Positions 47,761-56,801 of a stretch of DNA of 64,000 bases are shown piece by piece (position 1 is the first letter of the stretch; the number at the start of each line of letters is the position of its first letter). The translations under genes were made by a program, and so were the position numbers. Source of the stretch: Sulfurimonas autotrophica DSM 16294 (lineage in GTDB: Bacteria; Campylobacterota; Campylobacteria; Campylobacterales; Sulfurimonadaceae). The notes beneath the pieces are model-generated. The model ran no database searches. It had not been told where the DNA came from and worked only from the letters and a program-made list of their open reading frames with translations. Where the stretch lies: positions 1 to 64,000 of the forward strand of contig NC_014506.1 in assembly GCF_000147355.1 (NCBI RefSeq), written 5' to 3'.

Positions 47761-48696
47761 ATGAAAATAGTGCTTTTGGATGCCATAACATTTGGCAATA
47801 CGGATTTAAGTTGCTTTAATGAATTTGGAGAAGTTGAGGTTTTTGATTCAACAGAAGCATCGCTTACTAACGTAAGAGTAAAAGAAGCAGAGGTTATAGT
47901 AACAAACAAAGTTGTTATAACGCGTGAACATATGCAAAATGCAAAGAAACTTAAACTCATTTGTGTGGCGGCAACGGGAACAAATAATGTGGACCTCAAA
48001 GCTGCAAAAGAGTTGGGCATCGCTGTGAAAAATGTAGCCGGGTATTCAACTGATTCGGTCATTCAACATACATTTTCAATGCTGTTTTATCTTATAGGGC
48101 ATTCGCGTTATTATGATGAAGTGGTTAAAAACGGTGAGTATTCAAAAAGCGGCATTTTTACCGATGTCAGTCATCCTTTTTTTGAAATAAAGGGTAAAAA
48201 ATGGGGTATCATCGGTCTGGGTGAAATAGGCAGAGGCGTTGCAAACATAGCTAAATGTTTCGGCGCAGAGGTCTGCTACTACTCTACAAGCGGAGTAAAC
48301 CGTACAGAGGATTTTCAAAGAATGAATCTTGATGAGCTTTTAAAAAGCTGCGATATTATAAGCATTCATGCACCTCTCAATGACAAAACCAAGAATCTTT
48401 TAGACTATGAACAGTTGTTAATATGTAAAGAGGGCGCAGTTGTGTTAAATCTTGGACGCGGCGGCATCATTAATGAAGCAGCAGTTGCCAAGGTTGTAGA
48501 TGAAAAAAATATTTTCTTTGGTCTGGATGTATTTGAAAAAGAGCCGCTACCATTAGAAGGCCCACTGTTACATGTAAAGAACAAAAGTAGACTCTATATG
48601 ACACCACACATAGCATGGACATCTGTCGAAGCAAGAGACAAACTCATCGCCGGTGTATGTGAAAATATAAAAAGCAGTTTGACGGAAAACAAATGA
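47761..48696 (+). CDS. D-2-hydroxyacid dehydrogenase
   Basis: 311 residues. NAD-binding WGIIGLGEIGRGVA (GxGxxG) lies at about 147-160, and the catalytic Arg (NLGRGG), Glu (LDVFEKEP) and His (TPHIAW) follow in order. It interconverts a 2-keto and a D-2-hydroxyacid, such as lactate, glycerate or hydroxyglutarate. The last four bases overlap the start of the flavoprotein gene (ATGA), so the two are translationally coupled; the pair may oxidise an organic acid and pass electrons on. One palindrome copy lies at 48568-48577. Confidence 0.9.
   Translation: MKIVLLDAITFGNTDLSCFNEFGEVEVFDSTEASLTNVRVKEAEVIVTNKVVITREHMQNAKKLKLICVAATGTNNVDLKAAKELGIAVKNVAGYSTDSVIQHTFSMLFYLIGHSRYYDEVVKNGEYSKSGIFTDVSHPFFEIKGKKWGIIGLGEIGRGVANIAKCFGAEVCYYSTSGVNRTEDFQRMNLDELLKSCDIISIHAPLNDKTKNLLDYEQLLICKEGAVVLNLGRGGIINEAAVAKVVDEKNIFFGLDVFEKEPLPLEGPLLHVKNKSRLYMTPHIAWTSVEARDKLIAGVCENIKSSLTENK
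48568..48577. repeat. TTACATGTAA palindrome
   Basis: A 10-bp copy in the hydroxyacid dehydrogenase gene, coding LHVK. Confidence 0.55.
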
Positions 48697-50216
48697 AAAC
48701 AGATGTATTAATCATAGGCTCAGGCGGGGCAGGACTTACCGCGGCACTTGCTGCAAAAGATGCAGGCGCAGATGTGCGGGTCATCACAAAAGAGTACCCG
48801 ACACGAAGCCAGACCTGTATGGCACAAGGTGGAATGAACGCAGCTTTAGGCAATGTAAGCCATGACTCTATAGAAGATCATATTCAAAACACGCTTAAAT
48901 CCGCACATGGTGAAGCAGACGAAGAGGCAGTACGTTACATGTGCAGCGAAGCACCGAATGCCGTTGCTTGGCTTGATGAAATCGGTGTCTGCTTTTCTCG
49001 TACACCGGAGGGGAAAATTGCTCAAAGAAGACTCGGCGGAGCATCGGCCCCACGAGCTTGCTATGCACAGGATTATACAGGGCTGAAAATTTTACATACA
49101 CTCTATGAGAGATGTTTGAAAAAAGATGTTGAGATGTTCAGTGAGCGTTATCTAGTTGATTTGCTGACAAAAGAAGACGGCAGCATTTGCGGTGCTTTGA
49201 TACTCAACATGAGAAGCGGCGAACTTGAACACCATTTTGCCAAGTGTGTTGTACTGGCATCGGGCGGCTATTCCCGTATTTATGATAAATATTCTACGAA
49301 CTCTACGGCTTCAACAGGCGATGGCATTGCTGCAGCTTCAAGAGCAGGGGCAAAGCTTCTTGGTATGGAGTTTGTACAGTTTCATCCTACAGGACTCAAA
49401 AATTCTTCTATACTTATCAGCGAGAGTGCCAGAGGAGAGGGCGGGTATCTGCTAAATTCCAAGGGAGAGCGTTTTACGAATGAGCTTGCACCCCGAGATG
49501 AAGTCAGCCGTGCTATAAATGAGCAGATTGTAGCAGGAGAAGAAGTCTTTTTGGATATTCGCCATTTGGGAGAGAGGTTTATAGATGAAAATCTGCCTCA
49601 AGAGAGAAAGTTGGCACTGTTGTATGAAAATGTTGACCCGGTGAAAGATTTAATACCTATAAAAGCTGTTGCACACTACACAATGGGCGGTATAGAGGTT
49701 GATAACAAATCACAAACAAGTGTGAGCGGTTTGTTTGCCTGTGGTGAGTGCGCAAATCATAAAGTCCACGGAGCCAACCGTTTAGGGGGCAACTCTTTGC
49801 TGGAGATTATTGTTTTTGGACGTGAGGCGGGGAAAAGCGCTGCAAATTTTGTATTTTGTGATGAGAAATGCCAAAATGATTTTGATTTTAAAAAGGAAAA
49901 AAGTTTTTTAGATGCACTCATAGAGTATAAAAATGAGATTGATTTTTATCAAAAACGTACTGAATTAGGCGAGCTATTTTATAAAAAAGTTGGAATCATA
50001 AGAAAAGAGAGCCAACTTCAAGAAGCAAAGCAAGAGATAGAATTGCTAAAAAAACAATTGCCTTTGATGGGCGTCAAAGATACTTCAAAAGTTTATAATA
50101 CCAACCTTATGGAATTTATAGAGTTTAGAAATATGCTTGATATATGCGAGAGAGTAGTTTCGAGTGCATTGGCAAGAAAAAAGAGCTGCGGCGCTCATTT
50201 TGTGGTAGAGGAATAG
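48693..50216 (+). CDS. Fumarate reductase/succinate dehydrogenase-like flavoprotein
   Basis: 507 residues, shorter than classical FrdA/SdhA. FAD-binding IIGSGGAGLTAALAA at the N-terminus, then TCMAQGGMNAAL, EFVQFHPTGL, ESARGEGGYLLN with the catalytic Arg zone, AVAHYTMGGI and VHGANRLGGNSLLEI. All core catalytic regions are conserved, so a dicarboxylate oxidoreductase is likely. It is coupled to a hydroxyacid dehydrogenase upstream and to an iron-sulfur subunit downstream, but no membrane-anchor gene lies nearby. It could be a soluble or peripherally attached enzyme. Confidence 0.85.
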   Translation: MKTDVLIIGSGGAGLTAALAAKDAGADVRVITKEYPTRSQTCMAQGGMNAALGNVSHDSIEDHIQNTLKSAHGEADEEAVRYMCSEAPNAVAWLDEIGVCFSRTPEGKIAQRRLGGASAPRACYAQDYTGLKILHTLYERCLKKDVEMFSERYLVDLLTKEDGSICGALILNMRSGELEHHFAKCVVLASGGYSRIYDKYSTNSTASTGDGIAAASRAGAKLLGMEFVQFHPTGLKNSSILISESARGEGGYLLNSKGERFTNELAPRDEVSRAINEQIVAGEEVFLDIRHLGERFIDENLPQERKLALLYENVDPVKDLIPIKAVAHYTMGGIEVDNKSQTSVSGLFACGECANHKVHGANRLGGNSLLEIIVFGREAGKSAANFVFCDEKCQNDFDFKKEKSFLDALIEYKNEIDFYQKRTELGELFYKKVGIIRKESQLQEAKQEIELLKKQLPLMGVKDTSKVYNTNLMEFIEFRNMLDICERVVSSALARKKSCGAHFVVEE

Positions 50217-50221
50217 GGATA

Positions 50222-50929
50222 ATGAAAGTACATGTAAAAAGAGAATCAGATTTTGTAGCGTATGATGTCGAGTTGCCCGATGCCACTTTGCTTGAAGTTT
50301 TAAGCTCTATAAAAACCGAACAAGACAATTCATTGGCTTTTAGCAGCGGATGTCGAAGCTCTGTGTGCGGGAGCTGCTCTATGCGGGTCAATGAAAAAGA
50401 GGTCCTTGCCTGTGCCTATAAAGTGCAGGATGGCGATGTAATAGAGCCGCTTAAAAATATCGAAGTGATACGGGACTTGGTTGTCAATATGGATAAAGCT
50501 CTAGAGACGAAAAAGCGTGCAAAAACATGGCTGCAAACATATAACAAAGAAGCAAAACTTACCCATGAAGATGAAAAAATAAATGCGTTGCAGAGTGACT
50601 GTATCTTATGCGGTTCATGTTATTCTGCCTGCCCTGTTTATGCTGTAAATGAAGAGTTTTTAGGACCATTTGCTCTTACGGGTGTTTGGAAATATGTGAG
50701 TGATAAACGTGAAGCGCAACCAAAAGAAAAGATAGACACCATTCAGACAAACGGTGTGTGGGATTGCACTTTGTGCAACGAGTGTACTTTAGTCTGTCCT
50801 CAAGGTATATCATCAAAAGCAGACATAGAAAAACTTCGTATGAAGTCAACAATGGCAGGATACGCAGACCCAAGTTTCACGCAAAGCTTCGATGGCGGTT
50901 TTGGATTTGACGGGAGTCCTAGCTTTTAA
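50222..50929 (+). CDS. FrdB/SdhB-like iron-sulfur subunit with extra Cys
   Basis: 235 residues from the ATG at 50222; the longer frame overlaps the flavoprotein gene. The 2Fe-2S site is SGCRSSVCGSCSMRV plus a later Cys; the first 4Fe-4S is CILCGSCYSACP; the third reads CTLCNECTLVCP. In classical subunits the second Cys of that last motif is replaced, giving 3Fe-4S; here all four cysteines are present, so a second 4Fe-4S is expected, as in E-type SQR or MfrB. Follows the flavoprotein by 5 bases. Confidence 0.88.
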   Translation: MKVHVKRESDFVAYDVELPDATLLEVLSSIKTEQDNSLAFSSGCRSSVCGSCSMRVNEKEVLACAYKVQDGDVIEPLKNIEVIRDLVVNMDKALETKKRAKTWLQTYNKEAKLTHEDEKINALQSDCILCGSCYSACPVYAVNEEFLGPFALTGVWKYVSDKREAQPKEKIDTIQTNGVWDCTLCNECTLVCPQGISSKADIEKLRMKSTMAGYADPSFTQSFDGGFGFDGSPSF

Positions 50930-50934
50930 GCACG

Positions 50935-52650
50935 CTATCTGACATTAACTCTTTTTATCGGTGGTTTGTAGTGGGGGTCTTTTCCTGCTACTGTCCATAG
51001 CTCTTTTGCCAGAGCGCTCACTGTTTTTTTAAAATCATCTTCTACAAGTGCAACGTCTGCAAAACTCTCAAAAAGCAGTTTTTCTTCTTCTTTACATGTA
51101 AGGGCATTGTCTTGTTTTGGAAGTGTTAGCGATGTTTTGTTCTTAAGATTGTAAAGATGCCAGAGACTTAAAAAATCTTCAGAGTATTTGTTTAAAATAT
51201 GATGTGCGTACAACTGAAAATTTTTACATTTGCTTTTTTCAAAAAGCCCTACAATGAGTGTTATTGTCTCTTTTAAGTGCACAAAAGGCACCATGGAAAA
51301 GAGCTGTCTTGCCACACTCTCTCCGCTGTCATGCTCTGCACCTATAAAAACTCTCGCACCACCGTCTGTGTCTCCGAAGTTATTTGTTTTGAGCCCTATA
51401 AGCCCTATATCTGTATGACGGTGGCGTCCGCATCCTTTTGCACAGCCTGAAAACCCGACCTTTATTTTATGTTTATAGATTTTTTCTAAGGGCAGATACT
51501 CGGCACTCTCATCTTTAATGCTCCAAACAGCGTAAGGGCAAAGGTTTCCAGCACATGCAACAATAGTTGAGCTCAGAACCGGTGAGGCAAAAGGAGCCAC
51601 TTTTTCATCTATACCGATAATGTATATATTTTGGTCAATACCCAAACGAACTTCGGCATTGTGTTTGTTAGCATAGTCACTGATTTTGCGTATCTCTTTT
51701 GGCGAGAGACGTGCAAAATCTGTTTGATAGCAAAAGGCGTATTTATTATTATTTAAAACTTCAAACTCATTAAACTCACCATGTAAGAGCTGTAGTTCGC
51801 CGGCACGGTTAAATTTTTTGCCATATACATCCTCCATAAGCTCTTTGAGTTTGTCCAAACCAAGTTCTTCTATCATATAAAAAAGTCTGGTTTTTGAGCG
51901 TGAAAATCGTGAGCCATGCGTATAAAAAGTTTCAACAAAGGCTGTAAAAAAATCAAATACTTCTTCATAAAGTAAAAATATGTCCGCGTCTTGCGCTATT
52001 TCGGTGTTTTTTCCGCCCATATAGACATTGAAACCATAAATATTATTTTTTTTGGCCAATGCAAAGTAGATGTCATTTGCAAAAAATGAATTGACATTGG
52101 CGGAGTTTCCGGAGATGCCGATACTGACACGGCGAGGCAGCATACCGACATATTTCGGATTTTTTATAATGTAGTTTTGCATCTGCTCTATAAGCGAGTA
52201 GACTTCGATTTTTGCATATTGATTCACACCATCATATACATCGGTTACGATATTTCTGATATTATCGCCAAAGCTCTGCCAGGTAATGAGCTCGTTGTCG
52301 TTTAAAAGTTTAAAAAGCTCATGTACATCATCAGCCTGGACATCATGCAGTTGAAAGCCTGCACGCGCAGTTACAACAAGGGTTAAATCATATTCATTTA
52401 CTATGTCTGCGAGAAAATTAAACTGTTTTGTACTGATTCTACCACCGGCAACACGGACACGGATGGTAAATTCATCTTCCAAAAAATCGGTATTAAAAAT
52501 ACCGAAATCCTGCAGATAATACCTATCGCCTTCACCCAGACTTTCAAAATCAATAGTATCAAACTCTTTGATAAAATAATCATACGGTTTAAGTCTGGCT
52601 TTGTAGCGTTCGCGTTTATTGAATTTTTTTTCCAAATCGTTTTCTTGCAT
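50935..52650 (-). CDS. Siroheme nitrite/sulfite reductase-family protein
   Basis: 571 residues from the ATG at 52650; the frame upstream to 52689 lacks support. Two ferredoxin-like halves and the siroheme/4Fe-4S site are visible: CAGNLCPYAV for the first Cys pair and GFSGCAKGCGRH for the second (C-x3-C). The first pair is C-x4-C, one residue shorter than the usual C-x5-C. It may be an assimilatory sulfite or nitrite reductase. It converges on the FrdB-like gene with only 5 bases between. Confidence 0.82.
   Translation of the reverse strand: MQENDLEKKFNKRERYKARLKPYDYFIKEFDTIDFESLGEGDRYYLQDFGIFNTDFLEDEFTIRVRVAGGRISTKQFNFLADIVNEYDLTLVVTARAGFQLHDVQADDVHELFKLLNDNELITWQSFGDNIRNIVTDVYDGVNQYAKIEVYSLIEQMQNYIIKNPKYVGMLPRRVSIGISGNSANVNSFFANDIYFALAKKNNIYGFNVYMGGKNTEIAQDADIFLLYEEVFDFFTAFVETFYTHGSRFSRSKTRLFYMIEELGLDKLKELMEDVYGKKFNRAGELQLLHGEFNEFEVLNNNKYAFCYQTDFARLSPKEIRKISDYANKHNAEVRLGIDQNIYIIGIDEKVAPFASPVLSSTIVACAGNLCPYAVWSIKDESAEYLPLEKIYKHKIKVGFSGCAKGCGRHRHTDIGLIGLKTNNFGDTDGGARVFIGAEHDSGESVARQLFSMVPFVHLKETITLIVGLFEKSKCKNFQLYAHHILNKYSEDFLSLWHLYNLKNKTSLTLPKQDNALTCKEEEKLLFESFADVALVEDDFKKTVSALAKELWTVAGKDPHYKPPIKRVNVR
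51092..51101. repeat. TTACATGTAA palindrome
   Basis: A 10-bp copy inside the siroheme reductase gene, coding LTCK on the minus strand. Confidence 0.55.
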
Positions 52651-52760
52651 AAAAATACCTACATGTAAAAATAGTGTAGATAATAGCAATTTTTTCTTTA
52701 TATATTGATGATATGTATCAAGTTTTTATTTAGTGTTTTTTACTAACAAACAAACTATGT

Positions 52761-52766
52761 TATAAT
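52761..52766 (+). promoter_or_regulatory. -10 element of yajQ
   Basis: TATAAT 21 bases before the yajQ ATG, followed by an AAAGGTG ribosome site. Short leader. Confidence 0.55.
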
Positions 52767-52787
52767 TAAAACAAAAAAAGGTGAACC

Positions 52788-53285
52788 ATGGCAAAAGAGC
52801 ACTCATTTGATATAACGGCAAAAATAGATATGCAAAACTTGAAAAATGCTATTAACTTGGTAGAGAGAGAAGTTTCAAATCGTTATGATTTTAAGGGAAC
52901 TACTTATGAAGTCAATTTAAAAGAGAAAGATAAAGTGTTGGTGCTTGTAGCTTCAAGTGACAATAAACTCGATGCCCTAAAAGACATTGTTGTAGCAAAA
53001 CTGCTTAAACAGGGACTCTCATCAAAAGTGTTGGATGAACTTCGTGTGGAAGATGCCAGTGGCTCAACACGTAAAGCAACTTTTAAAATAGTTGACTATA
53101 TAGAATCAAAAGAGGCCAAAAAAATTACGGCAGACATTAAAAAGATGAAACTCAAAGTAAATGCACAAATAGAAGGAGATTCTATTCGTGTAAAAGGAGC
53201 AAAACTTGATGATTTGCAAAAAGTGATGAAAATGGTAAGAGAGGGTGAATGGGAAGCTCCTCTGGTTTTTGAAAATATGCGATAG
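52788..53285 (+). CDS. YajQ family nucleotide-binding protein
   Basis: 165 residues, the normal length for YajQ/UPF0234. It begins MAKEHSFDITAKIDMQNLKNA and has the family SNRYDFKG motif at about 30-38, which is part of the two ferredoxin-like domains. Homologues bind c-di-GMP or nucleotides and affect gene expression in some bacteria. It has its own promoter; the HTH protein gene starts 14 bases after it. Confidence 0.9.
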   Translation: MAKEHSFDITAKIDMQNLKNAINLVEREVSNRYDFKGTTYEVNLKEKDKVLVLVASSDNKLDALKDIVVAKLLKQGLSSKVLDELRVEDASGSTRKATFKIVDYIESKEAKKITADIKKMKLKVNAQIEGDSIRVKGAKLDDLQKVMKMVREGEWEAPLVFENMR

Positions 53286-53299
53286 CAGAGGGAAAACAG

Positions 53300-53977
53300 A
53301 TGAAAAAAATGAGTGTAAATGATGCAGCGGAGTATTTTGGTGTTTCAAAAGAGGCAATACATAACCGCATAAGACGCGGTTCACTGCAAAGTGTGCTGCA
53401 AGAGGGCGTGAAGATGGTAATGGTGGATGAGAAACAGGTGAAAACAGGAGCAAGAAAACCTGCTCAGCCCAGACGCACTGCAGTAAATAATGACAGATAT
53501 TATAAACTCCTTGAAGAACAAAATAAAAAATTGCAGTCACGTGTAGATACGTTAGAAAGTGAAACACGAAGCCTTAGAGACCAAAAAGAGCAGATGCTTA
53601 TAGAAGAACGTGAAAAGATAGAAAGAATCTACAAAGAAAAAGATGAGCAACTCAAAAATATTCTCAGCAGTATTTCGTCTCAATTTATGCTCAATGCACC
53701 GCAGAAAACAGCACTAGAAGAAGAGATGCTTGAAGCAGAAATTGAAGCAGAAATTGAAGCAGAGATTGAAGCAGAGATTGAATCAGAACTTGTAGAGACG
53801 AGTAAAGTCATTTCTTTAAATAAGCACCTTAAAAAGTATGATTTTTCAGAGAAAAAGATCAAAAAAATTAAAACCAGGTTTAAAAAGAGTGCAAAAAAAG
53901 ATGAGAGAATTATTGTTGTGGGAAAAAAATATTATATAGATACCAAAAAATATGACTATAGTGATATAATTGGCTAA
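53300..53977 (+). CDS. HTH and coiled-coil protein with EAEI repeats
   Basis: 225 residues. The first 50 form a MerR/excisionase-like helix-turn-helix (NDAAEYFGVSKEAIHNRIRR). A coiled coil spans about 75-125. A tandem repeat of the four residues EAEI, four and a half times, lies near 145-163, encoded by 12-base units. A compact basic C-terminal domain follows. Likely a DNA-binding protein that may affect nearby trkA or yajQ, but the target is unknown. It lies 14 bases past yajQ and 21 bases before trkA. Confidence 0.65.
   Translation: MKKMSVNDAAEYFGVSKEAIHNRIRRGSLQSVLQEGVKMVMVDEKQVKTGARKPAQPRRTAVNNDRYYKLLEEQNKKLQSRVDTLESETRSLRDQKEQMLIEEREKIERIYKEKDEQLKNILSSISSQFMLNAPQKTALEEEMLEAEIEAEIEAEIEAEIESELVETSKVISLNKHLKKYDFSEKKIKKIKTRFKKSAKKDERIIVVGKKYYIDTKKYDYSDIIG
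53728..53784. repeat. 12-bp tandem repeat encoding EAEI
   Basis: About four and a half tandem copies of a 12-base unit (GCAGAAATTGAA or with G for A) in frame within the coiled-coil gene. Slippage would add or remove four residues without changing frame. Confidence 0.75.
53965..53970 (+). promoter_or_regulatory. Possible -10 element of trkA
   Basis: TATAAT inside the last codons of the HTH protein, 28 bases before trkA, which has an AAGGA site. Confidence 0.4.
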
Positions 53978-53998
53978 TCTTTTTTAAGGAACTGTTGT

Positions 53999-55312
53999 AT
54001 GAATATTATTATTGCCGGTGCCGGAAAAGTGGGTTTTAATCTTGCTAAAACGCTAAGCATTGGGCATAACGTTACGGTAATTGATAAAAATTCGCAAGCT
54101 TTGGACAGAATACAAGAGAGTTTGGATATTTTACCGCTTCGGGGAGATGTAGAAGATGCGAATACCTACAAGAGTTTTACAGGTCAGGAAATCGACCTGT
54201 TTATAGCAGTTACAAATATTGATAATGTCAATCTCGTCTCTGCGATGATGGTAGATGCTACTTTACATGTAAAAAGAAAATTCGTAAGAGTGCAAAAATA
54301 TTTTTTTCAAGAACAAATTATTCAGAAGAAACTTGATATTGACAAAGTTATTTTTCCTTTAAAGCTTGCTTCTAGGGCAGTGTCATCACTTCTTAAATAT
54401 CCAAAAGCCAATAATGTAAAATTTTTTAAATATACACCGTATAAGCTTATTTCTGTAATGGTTTCAAGTATAACCCTCCCTCAAACTATACATTCTGATG
54501 TTTTTAAAATAGTAGGTATTGAGCGCAAGAAAGATTTTTTTATTCCTGATGAAAATATTGAAATACTTCCTAATGACCTTGTCTATTTCTTCGGTGATGA
54601 GAAGGAGATTAAGCAGGTGTGCCAAAAACTGGATCTGGATAATATGCTTGATATTCAAAAATGTGTTGTTTTTGGCGGAGGTGAACTAGGTATCGAAATA
54701 GCAAGAGAACTCCTCAAAGTTGACAAAGATGTCAAACTTGTGGAAAAAGATTTAAAACTTTGTGAAATAGCAGATGAAGAACTTAGGGGAAAAGTTTCTA
54801 TAATTAATTACAAATATGGTTCGCATGATATCTTTGAAGACGAAGGCTTGGAAAGTGCAGATATTTTTGTAGCGGCTACGAATAATGATGAGTACAATAT
54901 AATAAAATGTCTTGAAGCAAAAGAGAGCGGAATAAAAAAAGTTGTTGCTATTAACAATGAAATGGAATATTACAATCTGATGCACTCTTTGGGCATAGTA
55001 GTAGTCAGAGGCCCTAAAATGAGTGCATACAATACAATTATGGAAGAGATTAGTTCTACCGGTGTTGTTATTCAAAAAAGTTATTGCGGAGCAAAGGCTG
55101 TAGTCTTTATGCGTAAAGTTTTTCCATCATCCAAACTCATTGACAAAGTTATAAAACCTTTACATGTAAAAGAATCAGGCGTGTTTTATATACGAGAAAA
55201 CGTGATGCACAGCCTTAAAGAAAAGATTAAACTTCAAGAAAATGATTTGATTGTAGCATTTTCAGCGGTAAAGATAAGTTCTAAAGTGAAAGAATGGATT
55301 TATGAACTATAA
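53999..55312 (+). CDS. trkA: Trk potassium uptake, cytoplasmic NAD-binding subunit
   Basis: 437 residues with two RCK domains. The nucleotide-binding motifs are GAGKVGFNLAKTL at the N-terminus and GGGELGIEIAREL near 224-236, each followed by an RCK_C part. TrkA gates the TrkH channel using NAD(H)/ATP. It overlaps trkH by 11 bases. Two palindrome copies (54262-54273, 55159-55170), both coding LHVK, lie in it. Confidence 0.92.
   Translation: MNIIIAGAGKVGFNLAKTLSIGHNVTVIDKNSQALDRIQESLDILPLRGDVEDANTYKSFTGQEIDLFIAVTNIDNVNLVSAMMVDATLHVKRKFVRVQKYFFQEQIIQKKLDIDKVIFPLKLASRAVSSLLKYPKANNVKFFKYTPYKLISVMVSSITLPQTIHSDVFKIVGIERKKDFFIPDENIEILPNDLVYFFGDEKEIKQVCQKLDLDNMLDIQKCVVFGGGELGIEIARELLKVDKDVKLVEKDLKLCEIADEELRGKVSIINYKYGSHDIFEDEGLESADIFVAATNNDEYNIIKCLEAKESGIKKVVAINNEMEYYNLMHSLGIVVVRGPKMSAYNTIMEEISSTGVVIQKSYCGAKAVVFMRKVFPSSKLIDKVIKPLHVKESGVFYIRENVMHSLKEKIKLQENDLIVAFSAVKISSKVKEWIYEL
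54262..54273. repeat. TTTACATGTAAA palindrome
   Basis: A 12-bp copy in the first half of trkA, coding LHVK. Confidence 0.65.
55159..55170. repeat. TTTACATGTAAA palindrome
   Basis: A 12-bp copy near the end of trkA, coding LHVK. Confidence 0.65.
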
Positions 55313-56744
55313 AAATGTGTTGAAAATTCTTTCTCTTATAGGCATAACTGTTTCTGTGATTTTTTTGCTTGATGCATTGATTGGCATTATATATAAAGAA
55401 CAGTATGAAAATTTTTTGCTTTATGACGGTTTATTTTTTTTGGTAAATCTTGCTGTATGGCAGTGGCTGAGAAATCATGAATTTGATTTAAAAATAAAAG
55501 AGAGTATATTGGTGGTAAATCTGCTTTGGGTACTGCTTGGAGTCGCCGGAGCCATACCGCTGTTTTTATATACCGATATATCTTTTGCATCTTCATTCTT
55601 TGAAGCCATCAGCGGGTTTACGACTACAGGAGCAACAGTTTACACTGATATAGAAGCTTTACCGCATTTGATACTCTTTCATAGAAGTTTGATGCACTGG
55701 CTTGGAGGACTTGGCGTTATTGTTCTTGGCGTGGGACTTTTGTCTGTTATAAATCCTACGGGAAGTCTCTCTCTCTTTAAAGCCGAATCAACAGGTGTTG
55801 TGCTTGAAAAACTAACACCGAAAATAAAAGATACAGCGCTGAGTCTGTGGATAGTATACACGTTATTGACACTTGTTGACATGATGCTTTTGAAGTTTTT
55901 TGGTATGAGTTGGTTTGATGCGATAAACCATGCTTTTTCAACAATTTCAACAGGTGGGTTTTCTACAAAAAACGACTCTTTGGGCTATTTTACTAATGAC
56001 GGTATTATTTGGACAACTACAATTTTTATGATGCTTGCGGGTATAAACTTTTTAGCACATTTAAAACTTTATTATAAAGATGCCGGCGGTTATAAAACAG
56101 AAGAGGTAAAATGGTATTTTATTATTTTTATAGTGTTGAGTATTCTTTTGAGTCTTGTGCATGTAGATATAAGCGGAGATTCTTTTTATGATGCCTTGAA
56201 GCACTCATCATTTACAATAGCTTCTGTAATGACAACGACAGGCTTTGCGACTATTGATTATGGCTCCTGGTCTCATTTGGCTATAGCAATTATATTTATA
56301 GGGCTTTTAATGGGTGGTAATGCAGGTTCAACGGCAGGTGGTATTAAGATCATCCGTCATGTTATTATTTTTAAAACATTGGCTTCGGAACTCAAAAGAA
56401 TACTGCACCCAAATATGATTATTTCTGTTTTTATTGACGGGGTAAAACAAAAAGAGAGAATTTTATCCTCTACTTTTGGTTTTTTTACTCTTTTTATGAT
56501 TACTGTGGCCATTGTAACCGTCTATATTTATGCACGGGGATATGATGCTATGACTTCAATTTCCGGTGCATTTGCAATTGTCGGCAATGTCGGCCCTGGA
56601 TTTTCTATGGTCGGTCCTGCCGATAATTTCTCCTTTTTTTCCGATTTTGATAAAATCTTTCTTTCAGTGGCTATGATTATAGGCAGATTGGAGTGTTATA
56701 CCGTTTTTGTGCTGCTAAGCAGCTCTTTTTGGAAAAAATTCTAA
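55302..56744 (+). CDS. trkH: Trk potassium uptake, membrane subunit
   Basis: 480 residues, a membrane protein with four channel repeats. The selectivity-filter regions are visible: SGFTTTGATV, STGGFSTKN, TTTGFATIDY and GNVGPGF. It should carry K+ inward with TrkA. It overlaps trkA by 11 bases, so they form an operon. The ClC channel gene follows after 57 bases with its own -10. Confidence 0.93.
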   Translation: MNYKNVLKILSLIGITVSVIFLLDALIGIIYKEQYENFLLYDGLFFLVNLAVWQWLRNHEFDLKIKESILVVNLLWVLLGVAGAIPLFLYTDISFASSFFEAISGFTTTGATVYTDIEALPHLILFHRSLMHWLGGLGVIVLGVGLLSVINPTGSLSLFKAESTGVVLEKLTPKIKDTALSLWIVYTLLTLVDMMLLKFFGMSWFDAINHAFSTISTGGFSTKNDSLGYFTNDGIIWTTTIFMMLAGINFLAHLKLYYKDAGGYKTEEVKWYFIIFIVLSILLSLVHVDISGDSFYDALKHSSFTIASVMTTTGFATIDYGSWSHLAIAIIFIGLLMGGNAGSTAGGIKIIRHVIIFKTLASELKRILHPNMIISVFIDGVKQKERILSSTFGFFTLFMITVAIVTVYIYARGYDAMTSISGAFAIVGNVGPGFSMVGPADNFSFFSDFDKIFLSVAMIIGRLECYTVFVLLSSSFWKKF

Positions 56745-56764
56745 GAAACAGACCTAAAAAGTGT

Positions 56765-56770
56765 TATAAT
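56765..56770 (+). promoter_or_regulatory. -10 element of the ClC channel gene
   Basis: TATAAT 31 bases before the ATG, between trkH and the ClC gene. Confidence 0.5.
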
Positions 56771-56801
56771 CTTTTTAAAGACTTTAAAGTAGAAAAATCA
56801 G

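Noticed and set aside
50144-50221. N-terminal extension of the FrdB-like protein
   Set aside because: It overlaps the flavoprotein gene in another frame and lacks family sequence; the ATG at 50222 starts at the usual beta strand.
53728-53784. CRISPR-like array
   Set aside because: Direct 12-bp repeats without spacers, in frame within a coding region.
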